From Lycorma delicatula (Eukaryota > Arthropoda > Insecta > Hemiptera > Fulgoridae): a stretch of 64,000 nucleotides of DNA. Below the pieces are notes generated by a model. It worked only from the letters and a program-made list of their open reading frames with translations, was not told where the DNA came from and made no database searches. Of this stretch, positions 6,262 through 17,899 are shown in pieces. Where the stretch lies: assembly GCF_047948215.1 (NCBI RefSeq), contig NC_134457.1, positions 15,536,626 to 15,600,625 on the forward strand. Reading direction: 5' to 3'. Position 1 is the first letter of the stretch, and every line of letters starts with the position of its first letter. The position numbers and the translations under genes are program-made.

Positions 6262-7544
6262 GTGATTAATTTATTTGCGATATCGATATGTCATGATGAT
6301 TTTGATGACTATTTTAATAATTCGCAATTTTATTGTATCTTATGTAAAACTAGCGTTAAATTTAGCAAAATTAATATACAGAAACACGTAATGAAACACG
6401 TAAATTCGCATACCCATTTATTTGAATATTTAAACATTCCTTATAATAATTACATTAAAGGTTCTTTTGCTAGGTTGTCGATAAATTTTAAACGAACGAT
6501 TAAAGAACGAGATATATACATCAAAAATAATAATTCAATTTTAAACGTTTATAACAAATTTTTGTTATAAAACTATCAATAAAAAAGTATGTAAAACTCA
6601 CATTGCAAATTTAAATAAAATATTAAATAATAAAGTTTCATATACCAATTTGTATGTCATTTTATCGAAGGAAGAATCTAACGAAGAGTTGACAGATTCA
6701 GAAAATGCGTACATTAAAAAATACAAAATCGAATACCAAGATATGAAAAAATATAAAAACACTACAAATATAATAGAGAAACGGACACTAAAAAAAAAAA
6801 TATTTAAAATTTATAAATACGAATTACAATATTTTAATATATTTGTACTGATGAAAAAATACAACTTGAATAATTTCATCGAATCTATCGCAACTTATAC
6901 TTATGATGACATTTATCATAAATATTTGGATGTAAATTCTAAAAATCTAATTAATATCATAAATACATTTAAAATATATGCCAATTACTTTTCTACAACC
7001 ATAACCTTAAATGAGCGATCATTTAAATCGTTGATGAAATTTTATAATTTAGACGTTATACACTCATCATATACAATTTATTATAGTCAATCTCATGAAA
7101 TATCTATTTACACCTATAATTAGAACCACTACAGAAACGGGAAACAAAATACCAGATTCAGCATTAATTACACATATGTTTACTTATATTAAAAACGGAG
7201 ATCAATGTAACGCTACCAGATTGACAAGAAAAGACGATTTATGTAAAATTGCTAGCGATATAATTAATTATATTAGCATCGAAGTTCTTAATCGCAACTA
7301 TAAAATACAAAATATCGAAATCTTTGTCGATGGCTTATATAAATTTGATAGGCATATATATAATGCCGTATTAACTTCCATTTACAGTAGTTTATTAAAT
7401 TATGTAATATACATTTTACATTTAATATTTGTAGATATGCAAATTTCATTTACTCCTAACGAAATTGAATACAAGTCAAATATTTTTACCATTCAAAATT
7501 TAAACTTTGACAAAAGTTCATCGTTTGGTATTCGATTTTTATGA
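6262..7544 (+). pseudogene. AT-rich frameshifted gene with an N-terminal zinc-finger-like motif
   Basis: Three overlapping frames (6262-6570, 6650-7123, 7095-7544) read as one gene. The second frame is open upstream through the end of the first, and the third overlaps the end of the second by 29 bases, so two frameshifts would join about 430 codons. Residues 24-45 of the first part have CILC...H..KH (C-x2-C-x13-H-x3-H), a C2H2-like finger. The rest is rich in Asn, Ile, Lys and Tyr. The third part has TETGNKIPDSALITHMFTYI. No family recognised. Further open pieces continue to about 7800. Composition (roughly 75% AT) differs from the GC-rich block directly upstream. Confidence 0.4.
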
Positions 7545-7985
7545 ATACGACAAATTCATAGTTACGATAATACTCATACAACTAAAGAATGATGGATTTG
7601 ATCAAATGTTTGGTAACCAGTCAAACTGTTAAATAAATTATCGCGCCGTAGGATTGAATTATACGGTCCGATTGGTTATTTAAAATCCCTAACAAGATTC
7701 TTTCAAGAGGTAGCTAATAGTTTCTCTTCTGAAAACTGTTTTTTTTATGGAAATTACAAAACTTTTCTAGATGATGACAGTAATTTTATCTTTTCTTTTT
7801 TTTAATTCCTTTTTACTTTCCCGTCTAGCACTACAGTTTTGGAACTTTCCCTTCCCAATTTGGACATACGCGGTTTTCACCGGATCTTTACGTTTGACAC
7901 TTTTTTTTTGTTGAGTGTGAGGAACCCCGTTTACGGGCGCCGAAGCAGTGCCGGGCTCGCTAACATTTCAACATCTCACCGGAAA
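7545..7985. other. Decayed coding continuation plus unassigned segment
   Basis: To about 7800 short open pieces in different frames (for example SLTRFFQEVANSF) look like a decayed continuation of the gene before it. From about 7815 to 7975 the composition changes (CCCGTCTAGCACTACAG..., GGGCGCCGAAGCAGTGCCGG), which looks like a small insertion. No gene or known element is recognised. Confidence 0.25.
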
Positions 7986-7987
7986 AT

Positions 7988-8407
7988 GTGGCAATTCTTA
8001 ATTTCAATCAATTGTATCAACTGAAAAACGTACTATTAAATATTGAAAGTAAAATTTTAATATATTTATATAACGAACACAAAGAAAGCGGTTATTTGTA
8101 TATAAACGGTATATTAGATTGCGGAAGTCAATTGAATTTGAATTGTATTTTCGCAAATTGTGAATTTTACAGATATAAAAAATTTGTATTAATTTTAACT
8201 GTGGCGTATAAAAAAGGTATTTTATCGATTTCTATGGAAGAGACGAATATATGCAGAGAGAAACTTAAAGAGCAACGTAAATTATGCGAATCTAGAATGG
8301 AAAAGTACAAAAAATCACATCCAGAAAAATACGAACAATATAAAAATACGTATTTTATGATAAATCTAAGTTTTAGATTGTATAAAATTTTAAATTTTAA
8401 ATTTTAA
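7988..8407 (+). CDS. Unrecognised AT-rich ORF (no ATG at its start)
   Basis: 139 codons open from about 7960 to TAA 8407 with only a GTG as apparent start, so this is probably the 3' part of a gene whose 5' end was lost or disrupted by the odd segment at 7815-7975. It has alternating hydrophobic strands (LILTVAYKKGILSISMEET) followed by a charged helical region (REKLKEQRKLCESRMEKYKKSHPEKYEQYKN is a likely coiled coil). No family recognised. It converges with the cyclin-like ORF; the stop codons overlap by 4 bases. Confidence 0.4.
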   Translation: MAILNFNQLYQLKNVLLNIESKILIYLYNEHKESGYLYINGILDCGSQLNLNCIFANCEFYRYKKFVLILTVAYKKGILSISMEETNICREKLKEQRKLCESRMEKYKKSHPEKYEQYKNTYFMINLSFRLYKILNFKF

Positions 8408-8748
8408 TTTAATGTGTGTTTAATAAATAAACACACACAAGCTATTAACTTTAGTTCTGCACTTTCAATTTTTTCTTTTGATAAAAACTCATTTAAATGA
8501 ATAATAGCATTTGTAGCTACACTAAAATATGAATCGTTTTTTAAACAAAGATCTCTTATCCAATTTTTAATATTAATTATACTTTCTATATTTAAATTCT
8601 GATTAATGTCCAAATTAATTTTTGTAGTAAATGGTGATTGCTTTTTAATTAAACTTAAAAATACACTATCCGATGTTAAATTTTCATCACACAATGCTAT
8701 TACTTCATCCTGGTATGATTCTAAACAAAATAACATTTCTGAAAACAT
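8404..8748 (-). CDS. Truncated cyclin-box protein
   Basis: 114 residues from ATG 8748. Residues 57-112 follow the cyclin N-terminal box: helix 1 with the Trp (NIKNWIRDLCLKND), helix 2 with A....LNEFLS (the MNYLDRFLS position of D-type cyclins) and helix 3 with SAELKLIACVCLFI. The family then continues with A-S-K and two more helices, but here the frame ends after IKHTLN, so the fold is incomplete. Cyclins activate Cdk4/6 or related kinases and drive entry into S phase. The upstream 56 residues contain a Cys/Glu segment (MLFCLESYQDEVIALCDE). It could be a virus-captured cyclin or a fragment of a host cyclin D gene. The duplicated segments upstream on this strand (8931-9404) each end in a splice-donor-like AGGTAAGT. 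Confidence 0.5.
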   Translation of the reverse strand: MFSEMLFCLESYQDEVIALCDENLTSDSVFLSLIKKQSPFTTKINLDINQNLNIESIINIKNWIRDLCLKNDSYFSVATNAIIHLNEFLSKEKIESAELKLIACVCLFIKHTLN

Positions 8749-8930
8749 AAATTTATATTAAATGAATTAATTATTGAATTACTGAATTAAAATTTTTTTA
8801 AAAATATGCAATCCCATCCCAACCCTCACCATGTAGTGGATGATATTGCTGTAAATGGTATCGGGTTTTCTGTTATTATTACTACTGCAGTAGGAACTTC
8901 TATCCCCTCTTCATCATCAGAATCTAATGT

Positions 8931-9112
8931 CTAACTAGATGTAAAACAACAATTTATTTTAAATACATAAACTGGAACAAAATTATTTTGCATTTAAATA
9001 TTGGCTGAAAAAATAATTATTAAATAAATATGAAATAGAATTATATTTAAGCGAATAATTTTACATTTAAATATTATTTCACTTACCTCTTTAAATGAAG
9101 ATAACAAAGATC
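8931..9112 (-). repeat. 180-nt direct repeat, unit 1
   Basis: About 95% identical to 9223-9404 (offset 292). It contains AACTGGAACAAAATTATTTTGC and ends (plus strand) CACTTACCTCTTTAAATGAAGAT, which on the minus strand reads as coding-like sequence followed by AG|GTAAGTG. It may be a duplicated exon/intron boundary; no protein assigned. Confidence 0.5.
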
Positions 9113-9222
9113 CAAGAGTAAAAAATAGTCAGTTTTACAATCTTAGCACTAATATGTTTTGAATTATTAATTTTAATTAATCTGCAAAGAAAACAGTTAC
9201 ATTACTATTTATTTTAATTTTG

Positions 9223-9404
9223 TGAACTAGATGTTAAACAACAATTTATTTTAAATACATAAACTGGAACAAAATTATTTTGCATTTAAATATTGGCTGG
9301 AAAAATAATTATTAAATAAATATGAAATAGAATTATATTTAAGCGAATAATTTTACATTTAAATATTATTTCACTTACCTCTTTAAATGAAGATAATAAA
9401 GATG
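9223..9404 (-). repeat. 180-nt direct repeat, unit 2
   Basis: Second unit of the duplication; few substitutions from the first, so it is recent compared with the surrounding decayed DNA. The 110 bases between the units are unrelated AT-rich sequence. Confidence 0.5.
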
Positions 9405-9637
9405 ATAATATAACAGTAACAGCAAAACGTAGTATGAATCCGTTAAATTTTTGGCGGGTATTTATATGTATCGGCTATCATTATCATTGAGATAACTTTG
9501 AAAATAACAATGCTATCACCAATTGACGCAAATGCATTATTGGTTGACTTTCAAACTAGTAAACAAGGTTAATGCAAAGTCAGCAAGCACGTGTACATTT
9601 TTTCCCCCGCCCCCGCAATTTTTTTCCCTTTTTTTTC

Positions 9638-9664
9638 TGACGTCAGAGGGGGGTGATGACGTCA
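9638..9664. promoter_or_regulatory. Two TGACGTCA (CRE/ATF) palindromes
   Basis: TGACGTCA at 9638-9645 and 9657-9664 flank a G-run, preceded by a C/T-rich tract (9599-9637). The same octamer occurs in the GC-rich block at 6202. It lies just upstream of a LINE fragment, so its relevance is unclear. Confidence 0.35.
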
Positions 9665-9699
9665 TTGATGACGCTTGTCCCAGAACCGGCATTTTTACA

Positions 9700-11220
9700 C
9701 TACTCCCACCTGTTTTATGTTCATTATTTGCTGATGATTTTGCCATATATATTATGTCCTATTCAACACCCACAGCAGAGAGACTACTACTGAACACAAT
9801 ATCTCGCCTTGATGCTTGGTCCAAGGTGATCAGCTTCACATTTTCACCTGAGAAAACAAAATGTGCAGTCTTTTTTTGCTTGTGGGACCCACCTACTCTG
9901 CAAGTTTTACTGAACGGATAGCAAATTTCTATCACTTCTGATATCAAGTGTTTAGGTTTCATTTTTGCCAACCTTCTTATGTGGGTCAAACACATCAAAG
10001 AACTAAAAACAAAATGTTCCAGAATTTTAGATATGCTGCGAGTTGTTAGCAACACTAAATAGGGAGTTGATAGGTCATGTACGTTGCGATTTTATTACTC
10101 TTTATTTTGTTCCCGCTTAGATTACAGTTGTATCGCCTACTCTTCAGTGCGTAATACCGCGCTGAAAATGTTAGATACTGTATATCATGCTTCTTTCCAT
10201 CTTGCTACAGTGGCCTTTAGATCAAGCCCTGTTACTAGCATACTTGTGGAGTGTGGTGAACCATGTCTTTGGGATAGACATGACCAACTTTCAGCATCTT
10301 ACTTTGCCCGTCTTAAAGGGCAAACGAATCACCCAGCTTTTATCGCAGTTCTTGCGAATCCTAATTTACAAAGATATGAGGACCATCCACGATCCACTGC
10401 ACCTATGGGTGTACGTATACGGCAGTTACTACAGCTTTTAATTGTAGACATATCTGCTATTTTTCCGACGTATCCCTGTTCGTATCCACCGTGGAGAATT
10501 AGCCTTATAAATTTTATTTTTGATCTCACCATATACAAGCAACAGTTAACACCACCTATCGTCTTTCAGCAAACATTTCACCATATCCTTTCCAGAATAA
10601 ACCCATATGCAATAGTATACACAGATTGATCGAAACAGAATGATACCATTGGATGCGCATTGTTAATGGCAGAATCTATATGTTTGGTCTGCCTAATATT
10701 ATAGGTATATTTACTACTGAACTGTATGCTATTAATAAAGGATTGAATATCATTAACCCAAAATACCATCATGTCCTTTTTTGTAGGGACTCGTGTGATG
10801 CAGTTCATGCCTAAGAAGATTTTTACTCTAGTCATCCTTTGGTTACTGAAATTTATAATGCAGTCGCTGAGTTGAACCATCAGAACACACAAGTAGGTTT
10901 CTGTTGGATTCCTAGCCATGTGGGAATTGCAGGTAATGAACATGCAGATTTTACTGCTAAATACACACGGAATCAACCTCCTTTCACCACTCGTGTTGCT
11001 GCTTGTGACTTTGTTAATTGCATAAAACAGTCTCTTTGAGCAAAGTGGCAAGGGGATTGGATGGCTATGGTTGATAACAAATGCTGGCACATTAAGGATT
11101 CTGTGTTGCCATGGGTATCCTCATGCAGAAAAGCTCATCGTGAGGAAGTAGTCCTCTGCCGATTGCGGATAGGACGTATGAGACTACACACGGTTTTCTA
11201 CCCTGTAAAAGAGCAACAAT
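9700..11220 (+). mobile_element. Old 5'-truncated LINE fragment (RT to RNase H)
   Basis: Diverged copy of the LINE at 11826-17898, starting in reverse transcriptase motif C (LFADDFAIYI at about 9724) and running through the thumb and connection region (10084-10629: RFYYSLFCSRLDYSCIAYSS) to RNase H (10839-11039: FCWIPSHVGIAGNEHAD). It is broken by several stops and frameshifts (for example a TGA in the YTDGS motif near 10627) and ends without the family 3' UTR. Older than both other copies in the window. Confidence 0.8.
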
Positions 11221-11403
11221 AAACAACATTGTAAACTGACTGCCTGCCTTTGTCAGTTGCTATGAATTTTGACTTTTTGATGTCTGCATTAATTTAAAAA
11301 TTACATTACCAACAACTTAAAAATCTTTTTTGATACAGAGTTAAACAGTTTGAAATTAACAAATCAAATATTACCATTAATTCCTGTATTTTTAATCTGA
11401 CTG

Positions 11404-11444
11404 GTAAAGGTGTATGGCCAGCAGTGCTGGCCATACACCTTTAC
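11404..11444. repeat. 41-bp perfect palindrome
   Basis: Arms of exactly 20 bp (gtaaaggtgtatggccagca and its complement) around a single G. Followed by four GATCA repeats (11445-11464) and, 59 bases later, by a 17-bp palindrome with the same core (GGCCAGCA-C-TGCTGGCC, 11503-11519). Unassigned; it could be a hairpin end of a small DNA element. Confidence 0.7.
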
Positions 11445-12275
11445 AGATCAGATCAGATCAGATCGTAAGGTGCAATATTTCTCTTGTACTCTCAGGTCGC
11501 ATGGCCAGCACTGCTGGCCGCAGCTGTTTACTGATCAGATTGGCCATCGTATTGCCATTACCGCTACGCCAGGTTGGGTGATGTTTTTGTTTACATATTG
11601 AAATCATGCAGTGGTCTACAATTTTAAAATAAAATAATTCTAAATATTTTAAAAGATCGATATTTTATTTATTAATTAAACACTAACAAACTGAAGAAAA
11701 AAATGTTTTTTTTTTTTTTTAATATTTAAACATGTTTTATATTTTATAGCAATTACAAATGAAAATAATGAAAAAAATTACAGTGTCCTATTGCTATTTT
11801 TTAAAGTGTCTTTTCAATATCAAACAAGTCTTTAAAGTCCCCGACGGGGAGTCTTATTCTTTAAGACTTTGGGGGTTGGCGTCCCCACGGGCCTAGCCTC
11901 CGCAGCTTTTCTTCCCACTATACAATGAGCTGCGGAACACTTTACATTTTACACATATACTACACCAAGAACACCACATAAATTACAACATACACACATG
12001 CACAATTACACAACAACAACCTACACTGATATTTCTTACATTTACACTCGGTGGTGTTGCGACATCTTACGAAACGCAACCGTAACCCAAGGTGGGAACA
12101 AATCGTGCCGATGGGTGAATGGCTCTACGTAGTGAGTCTCGAACGATGTCCTCTGGGCACCAGGGCGAACCCAGTTGTATTTAGCTCTAGCTCCAGTACG
12201 CGTGCGCTCTGCTGGAGTGGTCCATTTTTCGCCGGTACTCGTGGGACCAAAATTTCAGTTCCAATAACAAACACT

Positions 12276-13574
12276 ATGATGGTTGGTGGTCCATCTGAAA
12301 AAACCACCAATTTAAGTCTTGCGAAGAGACCTCGATCAGCTTCGTCTGACGAGGATAAAAGTCCTACTGAAGAGAATTTCTTAAAATCAAAATATAAAAA
12401 TATTAGATTCATTGTTCTCAGAAATAGTCAGGAAAGTGGCTCCCTTCAAAAGATTTCACCTTTCTTAATTAACAAAACCATAACAGGTGCAAGTGGCTCC
12501 CCTAAGAATATCAGGAAATTACGTGACGGATCGATTCTGGTTGAAACATTCAACGATGAACAGAGTCGATCTATCTTACGTCTCCGTAATATGGGTGGCA
12601 TAAATATAAGCGCAGAATGCCACAAAACGTTAAATACGAGCCGGGGTGTAATTTTTTGTAGAGACCTTTTGCCACCAAGATGTTGTTGAAGTAAAACGTA
12701 TAATGAAACGGCAGAACGGGACAGAAGAACCGACACCGTCTCTTATATTAACATTCAATCTCCCTGTTCCACCAGAGAAGATTAAAGTGGGTTACCTCTC
12801 GGTTCGGGTACGACCATTCATACCCAACCCACGGCGATGTTTCAGATGTCAAGGTTTTGGTCATACTACAACATCTTGTACAAAAACCGAGATCTGTGCT
12901 CGATGTTCTAAAGAAGGTCACAATGACACTAACTGCGAAGAAAGTGAAAAATGCGCAAACTGCAGTGGTCCACACACAGCCCGCTCCCGAGATTGCCCAA
13001 CTTTTAAAGAAGAAAAGGCAATTCTCAAAATCTGTACGGAGCAAAAACTATCTTTTCCGGCTGCACGTAGAATATAAAAAGATAAACAACTCATGAACCT
13101 GGTTAAACCAGACGTATCTTTTGCCACCGCTACAACTAAACAAATTCCTACAAATGCTAATAATCAGCACTGCGGATCCTGCAATGAGCTTAAAAACTTG
13201 TTCAGATGCTATCTGATCAAGTAGCTTCACTTACAGCCACTATCTCAGAGCTGACAAAAATGAATAAAAAGTCCTCCGTCGCAGCTAGTGAATCAAACAG
13301 TAGGATACATACGAAAGTTCCTATTCCCAAAGCCGTACTGCCACGAATAGCGACTATCACAGCTGGCAGTAAGCCACCTAATAAGCTCCCCATAAAGGGA
13401 ACCCACATAACTATCTCTTCTGGGATGTCAACTACAGCATCCCAGTCAAATAAATCTCCTCCACCATCACCTCATATACTGGAGGATATGATTGAAGAAC
13501 CACCCGACCCTAGGGCATCGGAGTTCTTTAAAATAAAAAATACAAAAAAGAAAAACCGAATCACGTACAACTAA
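12276..13574 (+). pseudogene. LINE ORF1 (gag-like, three CCHC zinc knuckles), broken
   Basis: RNA-binding protein of the LINE. The likely start is ATG 12276 (MMVGGPSEKTTN), as the frame upstream lacks an ATG. The first part (to TGA 12689) ends in HKTLNTSRGVIFCRDLL, the conserved segment before the knuckle domain. Frame then changes: 12703-13077 holds PTPSLILTFNLP...RVRPFIPNPRRCFRCQG and three knuckles (CFRCQGFGHTTTSC, CARCSKEGHNDTNC, CANCSGPHTARSRDC). A last part (13206-13574) is Ser/Pro/Thr-rich. At least two frameshifts. Confidence 0.8.
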
Positions 13575-13609
13575 TTTTTATATAGTTTCCGAAATTTATT
13601 TTTACACTT

Positions 13610-16600
13610 ATGAACATTATTCAGTGGAATGTTAGAGGTATTCGGTCCCGCACTGAAGATATTAGAGTGCTGGCGCACGCACATGATCCACTAATCATGT
13701 GTTTCCAAGAAACTCACCTTCTACAACATGACCGAATTACATTTAGAGGATACTTCTGCGAGAGATACGACTGCCTAGTAGACAGTAGGGAGAGTGGTGG
13801 AGTAGCGATTTTCATGAAGAATGGGGTGTCAACTACAAGAATTCAACTAACCACTGTCATTCCTGCTGTTGCAGTAAAGGTCTCTATTCCCTTCAAATTG
13901 CATATCTGCAATCTGTATCTCTCACCGAACACTGAGTTCAGTGCTTTAGATGTCTCAAATCTCCTCACACAAATACCATCTCCATCGTTAATAGTAGGAG
14001 AATTCAATGCCCATCATATTTCCTGGGGCTCAACCTTCTGCTCCACTCGAGGAAATATGATAAACAGATTGAGACAAGATTTTGACCTTTGCCTACTGAA
14101 TAATGGATCACACACATTTATGTCCTTATCAACTGGTACTGTATCTAACCTTGATCTTTCCATATGCTCACCGAATGTACTCCCTCATTTTAATTGGTCG
14201 GTTTGTGATGACTTTCACGGCAGTGATCATAGACCAATTATTATTGGTTTCGGTGTAGACTGCGAGATTAAAAGAAGGCCACGGAGATGGATTGTCGAAA
14301 AGGCAGATTGGAACGGATACCATAAAGCATTCCAATCTCAGTATGACGATGGAGCGAACATCCTCGACCAGTATTCTTCTTTTACGTACATGATACTTGA
14401 AAATGCCAACAGATATATCCCACAAACATCGGGTAATCTTAGACGTCCTTTCGTTCCATGGTGGAACGATGATTGCAAAAATGCTAGTAGGATTCGACGG
14501 CAGGCACTACGTAAATTTAATCTTAGGCCTACAACAGAACATCTAAATTTATACCGCAGGGCTAGAGCGGTGTGCCGTCGAGTATTCTTGGACGCTAAGA
14601 GGATATCATGGACGAAATACGTGAGCACAATCTCACGCACTACTTCCACGTCTACTGTATGGAAGAAAATTCGTGCCATCTTCGGATCACCGAAACAATC
14701 TATTCTTGGTCTTATTGATGAAGGAGAACTCCTTTCATCATCCTCGGAAGTGGCAAATAGTCTAGCAAAATCTTTCCGCTCGGTGTCTCTCACCTCATCA
14801 TATAATAACGATTTTCAACGGTACAAGATACAATGGAGGTGTTGTCGTTAAACATTGGTGATTCGGTTGGTGAATTAAACACTCCATTCGTATTTAAAGA
14901 ATTGTTACATGCACTTAAAAATTCACGGGACACTTCCCCTGGACCGGACAACATTCGCCTTTCAATGCTTTCACACCTTCCTAATTCGGCATTACAACAA
15001 CTTTTGAATATTTTCAACGGTTTATTATCCGAACAAGTCTTCCCACCCGGCTGGTCAGAAGCATTTATAATACCAGTACTAAAACCTGGTAAAGACCAGA
15101 CGAACCCCTCAAGCTATCGCCCTATTTCATTAACAAGCGTTTTGTGTAAAATAATGTAGAGAATGGTAAACCGCAGACTTACATGGTACTTGGAGAAACA
15201 TGGCTTTCTATCTCCAGAACAGTGTGGTTTTCGACAAGGACGATCTTCCATTGACCATTTAGTGTCACTAGAAACAGCCATACAAAACGCTTTCCTCAAT
15301 CGGCAACACCTCGTCGCTATCTTCTTTGATATAAAAAAGGCGTATAACACAACAGGCGACGTGGTATTCTTAACACTCTCAAAAAATGGGGAATCAAGGG
15401 CAATGTGCTTGCTTTTATCCGGGGATTCTTAAATCACCGAACGGCTCGTGTTCGTGTGGATGATCGCTCTCAGATAGTGTCATCTTGGAGAATGGAGTGC
15501 CCCAAGGTAGTGTATTAAGTGCCACCTTATTTTCTGTAGCCATAAATGATATTACCAAATGTGTTCAGGCTCCTGTCTCATGCTCTCTATTTGCTGACGA
15601 CTTTGCTATCTACATTGCAAGCCGTTCGGCACCTACAGCAGAGAAACTACTGCAGAACACTATATATCACCTTGAAGCTTGGTCCAGGATTACTGGTTTC
15701 ACATTTTCATCCGAAAAAACAAAATGCTACGAAACCCTTCTATTCCGCAAATTTTTCTGAACGGAGAGACTATTACTATCTCTACTTACGTCAAGTTTTT
15801 AGGTTTATTTTTTGATAGCCGTCTTACTTGGGCCAAACATTTAAAAGAATTGAAAACAAAATGTTCCAAAATTCTAGATATGATGCGAGTCCTTACTAAC
15901 ACCAACTGGGGAGCCGATAGATCATGTATGATACGTTTTTACTATTCCTTTGTTCGCTCCCGTTTAGATTATGGTTGTGTCGCCTACTCTTCAGCTCGTC
16001 AAAGCGTGCTTAAAATGCTGGATAGTGTACATCATGCTTTCCTTCGGCTTGCCACAGGCGCGTTTAGATCAAGTCCTGTCGCAAGCTTACTTGTAGACTG
16101 TGGTGAACCATCACTTTGGGATAGACGAGACCAGCTCTTATTATCTTATTTTGCTCGTCTCAGAGGACAGCCAAATCACCCGGTTCTTGAGTCAGTCTTT
16201 AAAAATCCTAATCTAGGAAAGTATGAGGATCATCCACGTCGTACTGCACCTGTAGGTGTCCGTACCTGGCGTCTGCTGCAGCATATAAATGTTGACACAC
16301 CGTCATTCTTTCCTATGCACCCTTTGCTCATATCCTCCATGGAGAATAAACCTCATAAATTTTAATTTTGACCTGATTACATATAATAAACAATCAACAC
16401 CATCTATCGTCTTTCAGCAGATGTTTCAGTGTGTTCTCTCCAAGACGAAACCAGACGCGGTTGTATACACTGATGGATCGAAACAAAACGATACAGTTGG
16501 GTGTGCTTTTGTTGTCAATGAGAGAACTTATTTGTTTGGTCTCCCCAGTATTACGAGTGTGTTTACCGCTGAACTATATGCTATAAATAAGGCTCTAAAC

Positions 16601-17260
16601 ATCATTAACCCTAAATATAGAAAAATTCTTATTTGCAGTGACTCGTGTAGTGCTCTCCATGCCTTAAAAAATTTTTATTCTAAACATCCTATCGTCATTG
16701 AAATTTATAACGCAATCGCTGAGTTGAATAATCGCAACACAGAATTAAGTTTTTGCTGGGTCCCTAGCCACGTAGGGATTCCAGGTAATGAACATGCAGA
16801 TTCTGCTGCCAAAGAAGCATGTAATCAGCCTCCTTTCACCAACCGAATTGCTACCTCTGATTTTATTAATTGTGTAAAACAATCACTGAGAGCGTGGTGG
16901 CAAGGTGACTGGACGGCTACCGTTGATAATAAACTCAGACAGATTAAAGATTCTGTGTTACCATGGGACACCTCATACAGAAAAACTCGGCGTGAGGAAG
17001 TAGTCCTTTGTCGATTGCGGATAGGACACACGAGGATCACACACGATTACCTGATGATAAGAGGACAAGCACCCCTATGCGCACGATGCAACTGCCCCAT
17101 GACTGTGCACCATATACTTGTGGATTGCATATGTTATGCGGCGTTGCGTCGTAAATTTAATCTACCCAGAAACATCCGTGGTGTCTTGTGCAATGATAAT
17201 GAAATTTTAACCCGGTTGTTTTTATTTTTTCGAAGTGCTGGGTTAATGCAAAAAAATTAA
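13610..17260 (+). pseudogene. LINE ORF2: endonuclease, reverse transcriptase, RNase H; broken
   Basis: Starts at ATG 13610 (MNIIQWNVRGIRSR), 36 bases after ORF1. The endonuclease (13610-14300) has QETHL and GSDHRP, but the catalytic GDFNAHH is GEFNAHH (Asp to Glu). RT motifs: SPGPDNI, KPGKD...YRPISLTS, FFDIKKAYNTT (usual F.D..KAYD), NGVPQGSVLS, LFADDFAIYI. RNase H: VYTDGSKQN, TAELYAI, SDS, SHVGIPGNEHAD; then a C-terminal CARCNC...HILVDC zinc motif. Breaks: frameshift near 14820, TAG at 15157, frameshift near 15355-15480, a 16-nt deletion near 15727 relative to the copy at 54227, and a frameshift near 16325. Confidence 0.85.
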
Positions 17261-17861
17261 TATCGTTGCGTATATTTTTTAATGCTAGAAGAGTTTTTAA
17301 ATAAGTTTCTTTTTTTCTGAGTTTTTTATTTTTTTTTTTATTCTTTATTATTATTTTTTTCTTTTTATCCGATTAGGAGCCTTTTACACTCCTTATCGGA
17401 ATTTGTTAAATTTTATATAGTTATTTTTTAATTATTTTATTTATTTATTTTTTTTATTTTTAATATTTTAAAGACTGTCTGTGATATTAGTTGTAAGATT
17501 TTAGTAATGTTAGTTTTAAGTTTTATTTCAACTTTTTAATTTTTATTTTTAACCTAGTTTTAATTATATAATTTGTGTTCTAAGTTTTATTTCATTTTGT
17601 TGTTTTAGTTTTAAGTTTTATATTAGATCTTTTGTGGTTTTTAGTTTTTTTTTAGTCTTTTGTTATCCAAGAATGGGCCCTTTACACCCATCTTGAACTT
17701 TGTAAAATTCTATTTACTCTTGATTTTATATTAGTTTTTATCTGTGATATTAGTCGTAAGTTTTATTCATCTTTTAGAATAGTTTTAAATCCTTTTATTT
17801 TTTATATAAAAAAAAAAAAAAAAAGACTCCGAGCGATGATAACGCGCAAGCGTTTTTCGCC

Positions 17862-17898
<37 letters not shown>

Positions 17899-17899
<1 letters not shown>

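Larger units (their letters stand above)
11826..17898 (+). mobile_element. Near full-length non-LTR retrotransposon (Jockey/I-type with RNase H)
   Basis: A 6.1 kb element. The 5' UTR has CCCCGACGGGG and GCTGCGGA hairpins; then a gag-like ORF1 with three CCHC knuckles, and ORF2 with apurinic endonuclease, reverse transcriptase and RNase H. A T-rich 3' UTR (17261-17863) with repeated CCGATTAGGAGCCTTTTACACTCC-like blocks follows, then CGAGCGATGATAACG...TTTTTCGCCC and a poly(A) of 35 bases. Both ORFs carry stops and frameshifts, so it is inactive. Copy 53990-56222 belongs to the same family and is almost identical in the shared part. Confidence 0.85.

Noticed and set aside
12125..12412. Minus-strand ORFs across LINE ORF1 and ORF2 (also 14168-15350)
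   Set aside because: Antisense shadows of LINE coding sequence.
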